16,769 nt of DNA, from assembly GCA_016293435.1 (NCBI GenBank), contig JAEDEG010000053.1, forward strand, positions 1 to 16,769, in the 5' to 3' direction. This DNA comes from Clostridia bacterium. GTDB lineage: Bacteria; Bacillota; Clostridia; UMGS1810. A program made the position numbers and the translations under genes. Below the pieces are notes generated by a model, which ran no database searches, was not told where the DNA came from, and saw only the letters and a program-made list of their open reading frames with translations. Positions 1-7,050 of the stretch are shown here, one piece after another (the first letter of the stretch is position 1; every line of letters starts with the position of its first letter).

Positions 1-26
1 ATGTACCTTCCTGGGGGTACACCTTA

Positions 27-56
27 TTGACATGAACCTCATCACCATGTTATAAT
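27..56 (+). promoter_or_regulatory. Strong sigma-A type promoter for the left-end regulator
   Basis: TTGACA (27-32), an 18-base spacer and an extended -10 TGTTATAAT (48-56) give a near-consensus vegetative promoter. Transcription would start near 63, giving a short leader with an AAAGGAGA ribosome site before the ATG at 81. The spacer and -10 lie inside the inverted terminal repeat, so the same elements recur at the other end of the genome. Confidence 0.85.
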
Positions 57-57
57 A
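33..57. repeat. Left inverted terminal repeat (visible part)
   Basis: Bases 33-57 are the exact reverse complement of 16745-16769 (25 of 25). Identity stops at base 58. Protein-primed linear phages carry inverted terminal repeats as replication origins. The left side has 32 further bases (1-32) with no partner because the sequence stops at 16769, so the true repeat may be about 57 bp or more. Bases 3-20 could form a weak hairpin (GTACC/GGTAC). Confidence 0.8.
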
Positions 58-80
58 AAATAAAAAAAGGAGATTTCATC

Positions 81-458
81 ATGGCAAGAAAAGATTACAC
101 AAACTTAACCCCGTCACAATATCTTACAATCCTCGAAAACGGCACATGCACTATAGGCGATTACACCTACACATTAGCGGGACAATTCGGAAGTCGTATT
201 TACATTGAGGTTTACAAGGATGGAAAAAAACAAAATTTGTCCTTTTCTATCGACCCCGAACAGGTTAAAGAAGAAATGATATCGAATGGAAAAAAAGAGG
301 AAAAGAAAATATTAAAAGAAAAAAATAAAAAAGTACAGTCTGTAAAAGTTAAACTTAGCGAAGAAATGTACCAGAAACTAAAGAAAGATGTACAAGAACA
401 AAATACAACCGTTTCGGAATATATACGAAAACTAATTCAAGAAAAAATGGGGGAATAA
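81..458 (+). CDS. Ribbon-helix-helix DNA-binding protein
   Basis: 125 residues, and the only plus-strand gene. Residues 85-122 have the pattern of a ribbon-helix-helix (Arc/CopG-like) fold: a short basic strand (SVKVKLS), helix EEMYQKLKKDVQEQ, turn, and helix VSEYIRKLIQEKM. Residues 1-60 look beta-rich and are not recognised; residues 68-86 are a lysine/glutamate linker. The ATG has AAAGGAGA at good spacing. It is transcribed from a near-consensus promoter in the terminal repeat and converges on the late block. Such proteins bind operators as dimers, so repression of its own promoter, and of the copy at the right end, is a reasonable inference. It could be the lysogeny or copy-number regulator. 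The DNA-binding call is fairly firm; the target is not known. Confidence 0.75.
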   Translation: MARKDYTNLTPSQYLTILENGTCTIGDYTYTLAGQFGSRIYIEVYKDGKKQNLSFSIDPEQVKEEMISNGKKEEKKILKEKNKKVQSVKVKLSEEMYQKLKKDVQEQNTTVSEYIRKLIQEKMGE

Positions 459-476
459 CCCCCATTTTAATTTTAG
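444..476. terminator. Bidirectional intrinsic terminator
   Basis: A 10-bp perfect stem (444-453 with 459-468, AAAATGGGGG/CCCCCATTTT) has a 5-base loop holding part of the plus-strand stop codon. Plus-strand RNA ends in TTTTAATTTT; minus-strand RNA ends in CCCCCATTTTTTC. It therefore closes both the left regulator gene and the long late block that ends at 484. Confidence 0.9.
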
Positions 477-483
477 CTATACA

Positions 484-1305
484 TCACGGTTTAATCAATT
501 TCCCTTGTCTCATAAGCTCCAACAAATAAAGGTTCTGTTTTGCCGTCCCCGTATAATTTTTAATTCCATTCACTTTAGCAATTTTCTTTCTAAACTCGAA
601 AGATGAATCAACCCCTCTTTTCTTTAGTGCTTCAACAATAGAATCTCCATTATAAGACTTAATCGCCTTGTAATATTTCTTATCTTTCTTTACGGTTTTT
701 TCTTCCACATTTTCAAGCGGAGTAATAAACCATTTCAAGCTTTTTCCTTCTCCTGTAACCCTATTCAAATCAATATTACCAACAAGACTCTCAACTTTTC
801 CAGCACTTGTATATTGATGTAAATCAACCCCATTATGACAAGGGTATTTTGAATTATACTCCCCGTTATTTTTACCGTATCGTGCTTCCCAAAAGGCACA
901 ATTTTTAGGCAAGGTATCAATCACGGATTTATACTTGCTGAATTGAGCCCACATACAATAAAACATCGTTTTTACACCCAACCCGTCAAGATAGGCAAGT
1001 GCCGGAATCACATTTTTAGCATCTGAATTATCTTCCACATCTAAAATGTATCCAACAAAATAATCGCCCGTCAAACTCTTACATGTTTTATGTAAAAATT
1101 TCGCCTGTTCTAACTCATTCCCTTTTCTCACAAAAGAGTACAGCCAATAATAACATTTGTTTACCTCACACTGATTAACAAATGTTCTTAAAGTCGGGTC
1201 AATATAACTCGTTCCCTCGGTTGCTTTCGAAATCAGAAAGCTTGAATCTTTACATAACCTTTTCCAATCCTTTACAGGGTGATGGTGGCTAATATCTGGA
1301 ATCAT
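484..1305 (-). CDS. GH25 endolysin (muramidase) with C-terminal wall-binding module
   Basis: 273 residues. The N-terminal 190 residues are a glycoside hydrolase 25 lysozyme, which cleaves the MurNAc-GlcNAc bond of peptidoglycan. Visible landmarks are the DIS motif (D4), the acidic pair in YILDVED (D89 and E91), HQYTSAGKV, and GNIDLNR (D179). After a lysine-rich linker, residues 211-273 form a module repeated in the virion protein at 4984-5691 and like the tail of clostridial phage lysins (NGIKNYTGTAKQN, GKLIKP end). There is no signal peptide, so release would need the holin at 7047-7430. The ATG follows AAGGGAG. It is the last gene of the late block, directly before the shared terminator. 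Confidence 0.92.
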   Translation of the reverse strand: MIPDISHHHPVKDWKRLCKDSSFLISKATEGTSYIDPTLRTFVNQCEVNKCYYWLYSFVRKGNELEQAKFLHKTCKSLTGDYFVGYILDVEDNSDAKNVIPALAYLDGLGVKTMFYCMWAQFSKYKSVIDTLPKNCAFWEARYGKNNGEYNSKYPCHNGVDLHQYTSAGKVESLVGNIDLNRVTGEGKSLKWFITPLENVEEKTVKKDKKYYKAIKSYNGDSIVEALKKRGVDSSFEFRKKIAKVNGIKNYTGTAKQNLYLLELMRQGKLIKP

Positions 1306-1322
1306 TTTTTATCACTCCCTTA

Positions 1323-1931
1323 TTATTTAACTTTATGAATTTCAACATCAATAACTATGGAAAAATTACGTATTAACTCTGACGAAATACTCGATGGATT
1401 ACTATAATCCTGAATTCTAAAAACCATATCATTTTCTGTAAATTCCATTCCTTGATACTCATATTTTGAAAGTTGTGCTAATGCACAGTATGTTTCATGC
1501 CTCATTCCAGATATATTGTGTTCAGTAACGGCTTGAGTATTAACCTCGCCATTACCTGTCTGTATATTGAAGTTCGGAATACATACCTCGTAATTATCAT
1601 GAGTCGCAATAGTAACCGTTGTTTTTATGATGTCTCCATCTTCAAAATATGTAGGGTCTATACGATAAATTTTATCTGACTCTGAATATTGTATCAAATT
1701 ATCTCCGACATATCGGATTATTGATGTCTTTATATCATTTGAAGGATTATATTTTAAAACCATACTCTGCTTTTTATACGGCTGATAAGCACTTACACCT
1801 GCACTTCCACCACCGCCACCACCGGACAGCATTTCCTCAACTGCTTTTAATCTTTCTTCCTGTTCCTTTTCCTTCTCAAAATGTTCTCTAAATTCCTTGC
1901 TTACTGATAAAATCTGTTGAAATAAATTCAT
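1323..1931 (-). CDS. Putative fibre/spike protein with N-terminal helix and glycine hinge
   Basis: 202 residues from the ATG at 1931. The longer frame to 1973 lacks a good ribosome site and would overlap the gene before, whereas AAGGGGAG sits just upstream of 1931. A charged helix (about residues 1-37, LSVSKEFREHFEKEKEQ) is followed by a six-glycine hinge and a beta-rich domain with no recognised family. The N-terminal helix resembles that of the next gene upstream (LSQSSKELKDILDRL), which suggests both dock on the same virion partner. The position between a tail-collar type fibre and the endolysin fits an adsorption protein. The family is not recognised; the role is inferred from architecture and place. 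Confidence 0.6.
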   Translation of the reverse strand: MNLFQQILSVSKEFREHFEKEKEQEERLKAVEEMLSGGGGGGSAGVSAYQPYKKQSMVLKYNPSNDIKTSIIRYVGDNLIQYSESDKIYRIDPTYFEDGDIIKTTVTIATHDNYEVCIPNFNIQTGNGEVNTQAVTEHNISGMRHETYCALAQLSKYEYQGMEFTENDMVFRIQDYSNPSSISSELIRNFSIVIDVEIHKVK

Positions 1932-1945
1932 ACTATCTCCCCTTC

Positions 1946-2530
1946 CTAAGCGGTTCTTTTCCACATATAACAAGTAATATATGGCTGTAAGTTGTTATGT
2001 CCAATACCTTCGCCTGTTTCGTCTGTTTCGTTGACTGTACCTATAGCAGTAAATGTAATTGCACCAGTCCCTTGGTATAATCCTGTATCTGTAGAAACGA
2101 TACTAGAATGTGTTGACACTGCACTATCCATTGTATGTGCATGGGTTGGCATTTCTGATGCACTTAATACGTGCGCCTTTTCTCCGCCTGTTTTTTCCAC
2201 GGAATTAAAATTTACATCGGCTGTATCGACACCTACAGGAGCTTTACCTTTTCCCCATTCTACCCAATTACCGCCAAATAAATTTGATGGATTTGTCGGA
2301 TTAATACTCATATAAATACTCCCGACAGGATAATTTGCAAGCATGATATTTTCAATGTTATCCCCGTTTTTAATGTTTGTTACATCTGTGTTAATAGTAG
2401 TAACCGTCTGATTAAGCGATTCAAACATTTCTTTTGTTGCGAATGTTTCACCGCTTTCTAATGCAGTTAGCCTATCCAGAATATCTTTCAACTCTTTTGA
2501 ACTTTGAGAAAGTGTTTTCATTAATCCCAT
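1946..2530 (-). CDS. Fibre protein with tail-collar-like tip domain
   Basis: 194 residues. It has an N-terminal helix (LSQSSKELKDILDRLTALE), a short trimer-like coiled stretch (SLNQTVTTINTDVTNIKNG), then the pattern common in tailed-phage fibre and baseplate tips: YPVGSIYMSINPTNPSNLFGGNWVEW, an EMPTHAHT histidine motif, and the end GHNNLQPYITCYMWKRTA. In tailed phages such domains sit at fibre tips and often hold metal in the HxH site. Here it would be a host-recognition spike on a tailless capsid. The ATG follows AAGGGGGG. It precedes the second fibre gene by 14 bases. Confidence 0.8.
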   Translation of the reverse strand: MGLMKTLSQSSKELKDILDRLTALESGETFATKEMFESLNQTVTTINTDVTNIKNGDNIENIMLANYPVGSIYMSINPTNPSNLFGGNWVEWGKGKAPVGVDTADVNFNSVEKTGGEKAHVLSASEMPTHAHTMDSAVSTHSSIVSTDTGLYQGTGAITFTAIGTVNETDETGEGIGHNNLQPYITCYMWKRTA

Positions 2531-2542
2531 ACATAACCCCCC

Positions 2543-3454
2543 TTATGCCGTATATTCTTCAAATGAATATCTCACATCTGAATTAAAAGCCGAACTATCA
2601 GCGAATTTTATTTCAATATATGCCACATTTAAAAACCAAACTTCATTCACAACTTCATTGGGCTTAAGCGTTAAACTTTGCGTATTTCCGACTGTTTTCG
2701 TGCAAACAATTTGAAGGTTCTTTTCTGCATTATCATTAGAAAGAAAGCAGACTTTGATTCTATTATTCGCACTGTTTGTTGGTGTAAATGTTACCGATGT
2801 TCCGCTTGTTGGTGTATTATAAACAACATTAACTGGAATTAATTTTCCAATCGCTTTTACAACCCCGTCAATCTTAGGGACATTCACACCATCATTATAA
2901 AACGAGTTTACTTTTGTGCTGATTACCTGTAATTCGTTGAAAATATTATAAAGGTTTACAATATTTTCAACGGAATTTTTTTTCAATAAATTACTTAAAC
3001 TAGAAACAATATCAGTAACTTCTGGAACTTTAACACCATTAGCAAAGCCACGAATCACGCCGTCATAACTTAACTCGCTGATAATTTCATCTAGTGTCGC
3101 ACTCGCTAAATCAATTTTATCCACAGAAAAGTCATTTAACATCTCTGGTCTAAAGGTATCAAAGATTGACCAAACTGTACATGATACATCAGTTCCCCCG
3201 TCATTCAAAATATAAAGTTGTGCTGTCTTATACGGTCTAGCCACAAGCCTATTGTTATGAGATTTTACCTTAAAAGCATAATCATTTTTCGTTGGTATAT
3301 GGTCAATTGATACATACAAATCTGTTTCACTGTCATTTTGAATAAACATGATGTTTGGTTGTGTATCTTTAAACCATAATGTGGCAACATTCCCTTTCTT
3401 ACATTCCACGTTATCTTTTCGCCATGTTGATAACTGGTTAGCTAATCTTCCCAC
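2543..3454 (-). CDS. Predicted structural (spike-base or receptor-binding) protein, unknown family
   Basis: 303 residues, starting at GTG with AAAGGA nine bases upstream; no ATG suits. The N-terminal 100 residues look beta-rich (VATLWFKD, NIMFIQNDSETDLYVSI). The middle is helical with an internal repeat: NGVKVPEVTDIVSSLSNLL (139-157) and DGVNVPKIDGVVKAIGKLI (188-206). The C-terminal 95 residues are again beta-rich. There are no membrane segments or enzyme motifs. It sits between the wall hydrolases and the fibre genes in the late block, so a host-recognition or vertex part is likely by position. I do not recognise the family. Confidence 0.6.
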   Translation of the reverse strand: MGRLANQLSTWRKDNVECKKGNVATLWFKDTQPNIMFIQNDSETDLYVSIDHIPTKNDYAFKVKSHNNRLVARPYKTAQLYILNDGGTDVSCTVWSIFDTFRPEMLNDFSVDKIDLASATLDEIISELSYDGVIRGFANGVKVPEVTDIVSSLSNLLKKNSVENIVNLYNIFNELQVISTKVNSFYNDGVNVPKIDGVVKAIGKLIPVNVVYNTPTSGTSVTFTPTNSANNRIKVCFLSNDNAEKNLQIVCTKTVGNTQSLTLKPNEVVNEVWFLNVAYIEIKFADSSAFNSDVRYSFEEYTA

Positions 3455-3469
3455 ACTTTCACATCCTTT

Positions 3470-4414
3470 CTAAACAAATGCTTTCGCAAACAAAACAAAC
3501 CCTAACACAAGCAAAACAGCAATCACAATTGCTACGACAATATTACTTGCAAAACCCTTTATAATTCCAAGGTTAGAGCCACTACTAGAATTTTCAGAAT
3601 TGGTTGTTGCACTATCCGAAGTGATAAACCGTTTTGCCTTATAAAAATGGTTCTCATAGAAACCACTAAAACTGGTTTCTTTATAGCCTTTTGCACTCTT
3701 TGTTGATTCAATAACACGGTCATTTCCTGCATAGATATTAACATGGGTCAAACCACTTCCCCCAACATCCTTATAAAAAATGACATCTCCTGCCTGTAAA
3801 TCATCTTTACTTACTTCAATACCCTGTGAATCATTCAAAAGAGAAGTCAAACTAGTTCCTGTTTTAATTCCTACTTTTGATAATACATAAGCCACAAACC
3901 CTCCACAATCTGCGACAAGGTTTCCAACCACATTTGTAATCTTGTTTTTATGTTCGTAGTCATAAGTAACCTTTCCCTTCATTGACCTCGCTATAGATAC
4001 GATACTCTCACCAGAAAATCCAGTATTTGCCCCTTCATACCTTCTAGCACCTGCATAATGCTGTGTATAATAAGAATCGCTTAAATCTGAAATTGTTGTT
4101 CCACCTTTACTACTTGAATTATGAATGAACTTTCCATTTCCTGCATAGATTCCAACGTGGCTTATTCCAGACTTATAAGTGCCTTGAAAAAATACAACGT
4201 CACCGGCTTGCAATTGGTCTTTTGATACTGCTTTCCCTTTACTGGAATTGTGCTGACTTTCTGCAGTTCTTGGAAGGGTTACTCCATTTTGACTAAAGAC
4301 ATATTGCACAAAAGAACTGCAATCACCTGTACCGCCTGCACTTGAAAGGGAATTAGCACCAAACGAATATTTTACTTTTCCAACCAAATCATTTGCCAAT
4401 GAAATAACACTCAT
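3470..4414 (-). CDS. Tandem NlpC/P60 peptidoglycan peptidase with C-terminal membrane anchor
   Basis: 314 residues with two NlpC/P60 cysteine peptidase domains. Domain 1 (about 1-128) shows DCSSF (C32), SHVGIY (H86) and FIHNS (H98), a full Cys-His-His set. Domain 2 (about 135-263) shows DCGGF (C170) and THVNIY (H224), but the third position is VIEST, with glutamate instead of the usual histidine or asparagine, so activity may differ. A serine-rich linker leads to a transmembrane helix (about 291-311). The family cuts peptide stems of peptidoglycan. Anchoring at the C-terminus and the neighbouring anchored glucosaminidase suggest it rides in the virion membrane and helps genome entry rather than lysis. 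The ATG follows AGGGGG. Confidence 0.88.
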   Translation of the reverse strand: MSVISLANDLVGKVKYSFGANSLSSAGGTGDCSSFVQYVFSQNGVTLPRTAESQHNSSKGKAVSKDQLQAGDVVFFQGTYKSGISHVGIYAGNGKFIHNSSSKGGTTISDLSDSYYTQHYAGARRYEGANTGFSGESIVSIARSMKGKVTYDYEHKNKITNVVGNLVADCGGFVAYVLSKVGIKTGTSLTSLLNDSQGIEVSKDDLQAGDVIFYKDVGGSGLTHVNIYAGNDRVIESTKSAKGYKETSFSGFYENHFYKAKRFITSDSATTNSENSSSGSNLGIIKGFASNIVVAIVIAVLLVLGFVLFAKAFV

Positions 4415-4426
4415 TTTACAAACCCC

Positions 4427-4987
4427 CTAACTAAAAGCACCAACTAAGAACAGGATAGCTAAAATCAAAATTACAAGCATCAAAACCCATGATGTAATAC
4501 TTGATAAAATACCCTTAATTCCTGTAACATTTGTATCGTTATTTGCTGTTTCGCTGTCTGTAATATCGCTCGTTCCCTTGTACTCACTTGTGTTATATTG
4601 TTCCAAATTATTATCATTGATAATATTTAAAACATTGATAACGTAACCATCATCTGGGCAATAGCCACCATCAACAACACCCTGTAAATATTCAGCGGTT
4701 GTTTTTGCATTTTTCGTCTTGCTTGTATATCTTTCTTTAGATAATAATTTTCCGTATGCATCAAATGAATCATATACAGAATTATATTTTGCCCATGTGC
4801 CGTTATACTGTCCAGCATTTCCAGAACCCTTCATTCCAAACCAGTTATTTGCCTGATTTGCAATATTGCTTTTCCCAAGTCCACTTTCTAAGATTGCCTG
4901 ACCGAGTGTCACGGATTCTGGAACGCCGTACTTTTCTTTTACCATATGAGCATAATTTACAATTTCACTGTTAATTTTTATACTCAC
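4427..4987 (-). CDS. Glucosaminidase-type muramidase with C-terminal membrane anchor
   Basis: 186 residues. Residues 1-130 match the mannosyl-glycoprotein endo-beta-N-acetylglucosaminidase (GH73-like) family, with the catalytic glutamate in QAILESGLGKS (E34) and the NNWFGMKG motif. After a polar linker, a transmembrane helix (about 167-184) ends the protein. The tail GIKGILSSI resembles GIIKGFASNI of the NlpC/P60 protein, as if both use the same anchor. The start is GTG at 4987, overlapping the stop of the preceding gene (GTGA), which points to translational coupling. It likely cuts glycan strands during entry; a part in lysis is possible. Confidence 0.87.
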   Translation of the reverse strand: MSIKINSEIVNYAHMVKEKYGVPESVTLGQAILESGLGKSNIANQANNWFGMKGSGNAGQYNGTWAKYNSVYDSFDAYGKLLSKERYTSKTKNAKTTAEYLQGVVDGGYCPDDGYVINVLNIINDNNLEQYNTSEYKGTSDITDSETANNDTNVTGIKGILSSITSWVLMLVILILAILFLVGAFS

Positions 4988-5691
4988 GGTTTAATCAACT
5001 TCCCTTTCTTCATCAAATTCAAAAGTTTAGAATTTTGCTTTGCAGTACCTGTATAATTTTTAATACCATTTACGGACGCAATCTTCTTTCTAAATGCCAT
5101 AGTTGCACTTACACCACGTTTTTTCAGAGCATCAACAAAAGAGTTGCCTTTATATGACTTAATCGGTTCATAATATTTGACAGTCTTTGCTGTTTTAGAT
5201 GCTTGCGTATTATTTACTGTAGTATTATTAACTACAGTATTTACCTTATTTTCCACACCGGAAATCTGTGTAGAAAGATTGTTCGTGTTTTGATTTACAG
5301 TATCTAAAATAGACGATGTATTTTCAGCATTACTTTTAAGAATCTGTTCTGTACCTGTATCAATCTTTTCTGTGATACTTTCTGTACTTGTATCTATCTT
5401 TTCAAGAATGGAATTGTCCCCTTCCTGCAAAAGCGATGTGGTATCTTCCAGTTGATTTTTTAATGCTGATAACTCATTCGTCGTATGGTCGTTTACCTCA
5501 CCAATAATCACATTAGCATTTGTAACTGCGTCTGGATAAGCGGAGTAACCAGTCGCCACAGTCAAATTACTGCTAGAATCCTGTTTTGTAAGCAAATATA
5601 CCATAAGCAACAAGCCACCACCGAGTAACAAATAGACTCCATTTCCACCAACTGCTCTTTTAATATCGTTTCCAACTTCTTTGATGTTCAT
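4984..5691 (-). CDS. Membrane-anchored coiled-coil protein with wall-binding module
   Basis: 235 residues. A transmembrane helix (about 18-36, VYLLLGGGLLLMVYLL) is followed by a long heptad-rich region (about 60-165, with ILEKIDTSTESITEKIDTGTEQIL) and a C-terminal module (about 172-235) nearly the same as the tail of the GH25 endolysin (KKRGV, FRKKIA, VNGIKNYTGTAKQN, GKLIKP). It has no catalytic motif. It could be a fibrous virion protein that binds the cell wall, or an adaptor that holds the hydrolases against it. The ATG follows AGGGGGG. Its stop overlaps the GTG of the glucosaminidase gene by 4 bases. Confidence 0.75.
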   Translation of the reverse strand: MNIKEVGNDIKRAVGGNGVYLLLGGGLLLMVYLLTKQDSSSNLTVATGYSAYPDAVTNANVIIGEVNDHTTNELSALKNQLEDTTSLLQEGDNSILEKIDTSTESITEKIDTGTEQILKSNAENTSSILDTVNQNTNNLSTQISGVENKVNTVVNNTTVNNTQASKTAKTVKYYEPIKSYKGNSFVDALKKRGVSATMAFRKKIASVNGIKNYTGTAKQNSKLLNLMKKGKLIKP

Positions 5692-5693
5692 TT

Positions 5694-5996
5694 TTAAATC
5701 CCCCCTGCACTGACAGGTTCACCGATATAATAGGTATTTGATACAAAGTCATCCGGTTCAAATTCCCCTTGACTAATACCATATTCTACCCTTTGACTTT
5801 CCAGATTTTCGAGCTGTTTTGTCAAAATTGAGTAATGAGCATCTGTCATATCCTTGTAGACAAGTACAGGCTGAGGTGTCAAATCCTCTGCCGTACCTAC
5901 CATCAATTTTGGGTCGGGAATCATTGCCGTGGTCATCTTTGCTCTAAGTGCATGTAGATTTAAAAACTTGAAATAGTTTTTACGAATATCCAACAT
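5694..5996 (-). CDS. Hypothetical late protein, possible minor virion protein
   Basis: 100 residues, not recognised. The N-terminus is basic (MLDIRKNYFKFLNLHALRAK) and the rest is soluble, with a helix about 50-70 (YSILTKQLENLESQRVEYG) and an acidic end. There is no membrane segment, unlike most neighbours. The ATG follows AAGGGGG. It lies 2 bases before the coiled-coil virion protein, so it is co-translated with entry proteins. A vertex or penton part is conceivable but unsupported. Confidence 0.6.
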   Translation of the reverse strand: MLDIRKNYFKFLNLHALRAKMTTAMIPDPKLMVGTAEDLTPQPVLVYKDMTDAHYSILTKQLENLESQRVEYGISQGEFEPDDFVSNTYYIGEPVSAGGI

Positions 5997-6008
5997 AAAG
6001 ATTCCCCC

Positions 6009-6158
6009 TTATCTTCCCTGTAATGTTTTGACTCCATTACTATACGTAGTCCCGAGCTGACTAATAATTTTAGTAGTGGAACTGGAATTTTTTAAGAATA
6101 AATAAATGGCAATTAATGTAAATGTACCACTCATTAACATAGCGATTTTACCACTCAT
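6009..6158 (-). CDS. Small membrane protein (49 aa)
   Basis: 49 residues from an ATG preceded by AAAGGAG. It has one hydrophobic helix (about 5-23, IAMLMSGTFTLIAIYLFL) and then a serine/threonine-rich polar tail. It fills the gap between the 100-residue protein and the two-helix membrane protein at the usual tight spacing. Tectivirus virions contain many such mini membrane proteins, so a place in the internal membrane is likely. No family is recognised. Confidence 0.65.
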   Translation of the reverse strand: MSGKIAMLMSGTFTLIAIYLFLKNSSSTTKIISQLGTTYSNGVKTLQGR

Positions 6159-6163
6159 ATTTT

Positions 6164-6349
6164 TTACTCCTTTACTTTAAATTTTTCGCTGAAAAATGTC
6201 ATAACACTATCAGCATTTAATATCACCATTCCAAACAAGGTTGTTAAAAGGAAACCTCTTTCTGATTTTTCCCCAAAAGCCATTAACACAAACAAACACA
6301 AAATCATAAAACCTATTATAAAGCTAAAATCCTCGTAAAAATCTCTCAT
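6164..6349 (-). CDS. Small two-helix membrane protein
   Basis: 61 residues from the ATG at 6349. A TTG two codons further up is possible, but the GGGGG ribosome site suits the ATG better (9 bases rather than 3). Two hydrophobic stretches (FSFIIGFMILCLFVLMAFG and GFLLTTLFGMVILNADSVMTFF) are joined by a short charged loop, and the C-terminus is lysine-rich. It is probably a virion membrane protein. A second holin-like function cannot be excluded. Confidence 0.65.
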   Translation of the reverse strand: MRDFYEDFSFIIGFMILCLFVLMAFGEKSERGFLLTTLFGMVILNADSVMTFFSEKFKVKE

Positions 6350-6366
6350 ATACAAGAACCCCCTTA

Positions 6367-6798
6367 TCAGTTTACAGGAAAGCTTGCGGAACTGTTTCCG
6401 GCACTTCCTGTTGCGTTGTTTTTGCTCTGTGAATTTATGTTGCTTTCTCTTTGTTCATTCCCTGTCTGGTATGGAAAACTTTTATTATTTGTAGCACCGG
6501 CAACCGTAGAGTTATTTTTTTCAACTGCCTCGGATGTACTGGAATCTACAGTTGTCTGCTTTTGATTTACATCTGTTTCACCGAATATAGAATCCACTAA
6601 TTGCTTTATGATTTTATTTCCGTAAAACATATCTAAAATAAGCCATATACAAACAAAAGATAATATCAGAAAAAATAAACTTTTTCCGTCACTTCCTAAG
6701 GCTGTTTCTGTCGCTTTATTTCCTGCACTTCCTGCCTTTTTTCCTGCATTTTTTGCCACGTTTCCCACCTTTGATAAGGCTTTTAATGCTTTTCCCAA
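6367..6798 (-). CDS. Single-pass membrane protein with basic N-terminus
   Basis: 143 residues, starting at TTG with AAGGGGGGG eight bases upstream. The overlapping ATG is in another frame that opens only a short basic peptide. Residues 1-36 are rich in lysine, alanine and glycine; a transmembrane helix follows (about 41-60, LFFLILSFVCIWLILDMF); the rest is a long asparagine/serine/threonine-rich tail. A basic end inside and a disordered tail outside would suit a virion protein linking DNA, membrane and capsid. The family is unknown. Confidence 0.65.
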   Translation of the reverse strand: MGKALKALSKVGNVAKNAGKKAGSAGNKATETALGSDGKSLFFLILSFVCIWLILDMFYGNKIIKQLVDSIFGETDVNQKQTTVDSSTSEAVEKNNSTVAGATNNKSFPYQTGNEQRESNINSQSKNNATGSAGNSSASFPVN

Positions 6799-6813
6799 TC
6801 ATAATACCCCCCC

Positions 6814-7050
6814 TTATTTTGTGTAGGTGTTTCCGCCAACTTTTAATTCGTCGGAATTTTCATAGGTTGTTGTGTTATTTTTTGCCGTTTCCACATAGGC
6901 ATTATCATTATAAGGTGTCAGTGTTTCATCTTCAACATTAACTTCATTTTCCGGTAATTCCTGTTTGTTGCCGGATGATTTAGAAAGTGGTCTGATAACT
7001 AATAACCATAAAAGCAATATACCGATTAAAATAATCATGTTTTTGTTCAT
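6814..7050 (-). CDS. Small membrane-anchored protein (78 aa)
   Basis: 78 residues. An N-terminal hydrophobic helix (about 4-20, NMIILIGILLLWLLVI) is followed by a charged, acidic and asparagine-rich tail that looks disordered. The ATG follows GGGGGG. It overlaps the holin stop by 4 bases, so the two are probably coupled in translation. It has no lipoprotein cysteine and no recognised family. It is likely a virion membrane component, or possibly a holin partner (antiholin or spanin-like), which position alone cannot decide. Confidence 0.65.
   Translation of the reverse strand: MNKNMIILIGILLLWLLVIRPLSKSSGNKQELPENEVNVEDETLTPYNDNAYVETAKNNTTTYENSDELKVGGNTYTK

Noticed and set aside
1..20. Hairpin at the extreme left as a covalently closed (telomere-like) end
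   Set aside because: Only 5 bp pair firmly, and a terminal-protein system predicts open, protein-capped ends. It may be an assembly edge.
1323..1973. Longer start for the 202-residue fibre protein (TTG/ATG at 1973)
   Set aside because: It would overlap the gene before by 28 bases and lacks a ribosome site, whereas the ATG at 1931 has AAGGGGAG.
4627..4818. Minus-strand 63-residue frame inside the glucosaminidase gene, and similar frames at 3559-3744 and 8560-8748
   Set aside because: They lie wholly inside well-supported genes in another frame and have no ribosome sites.
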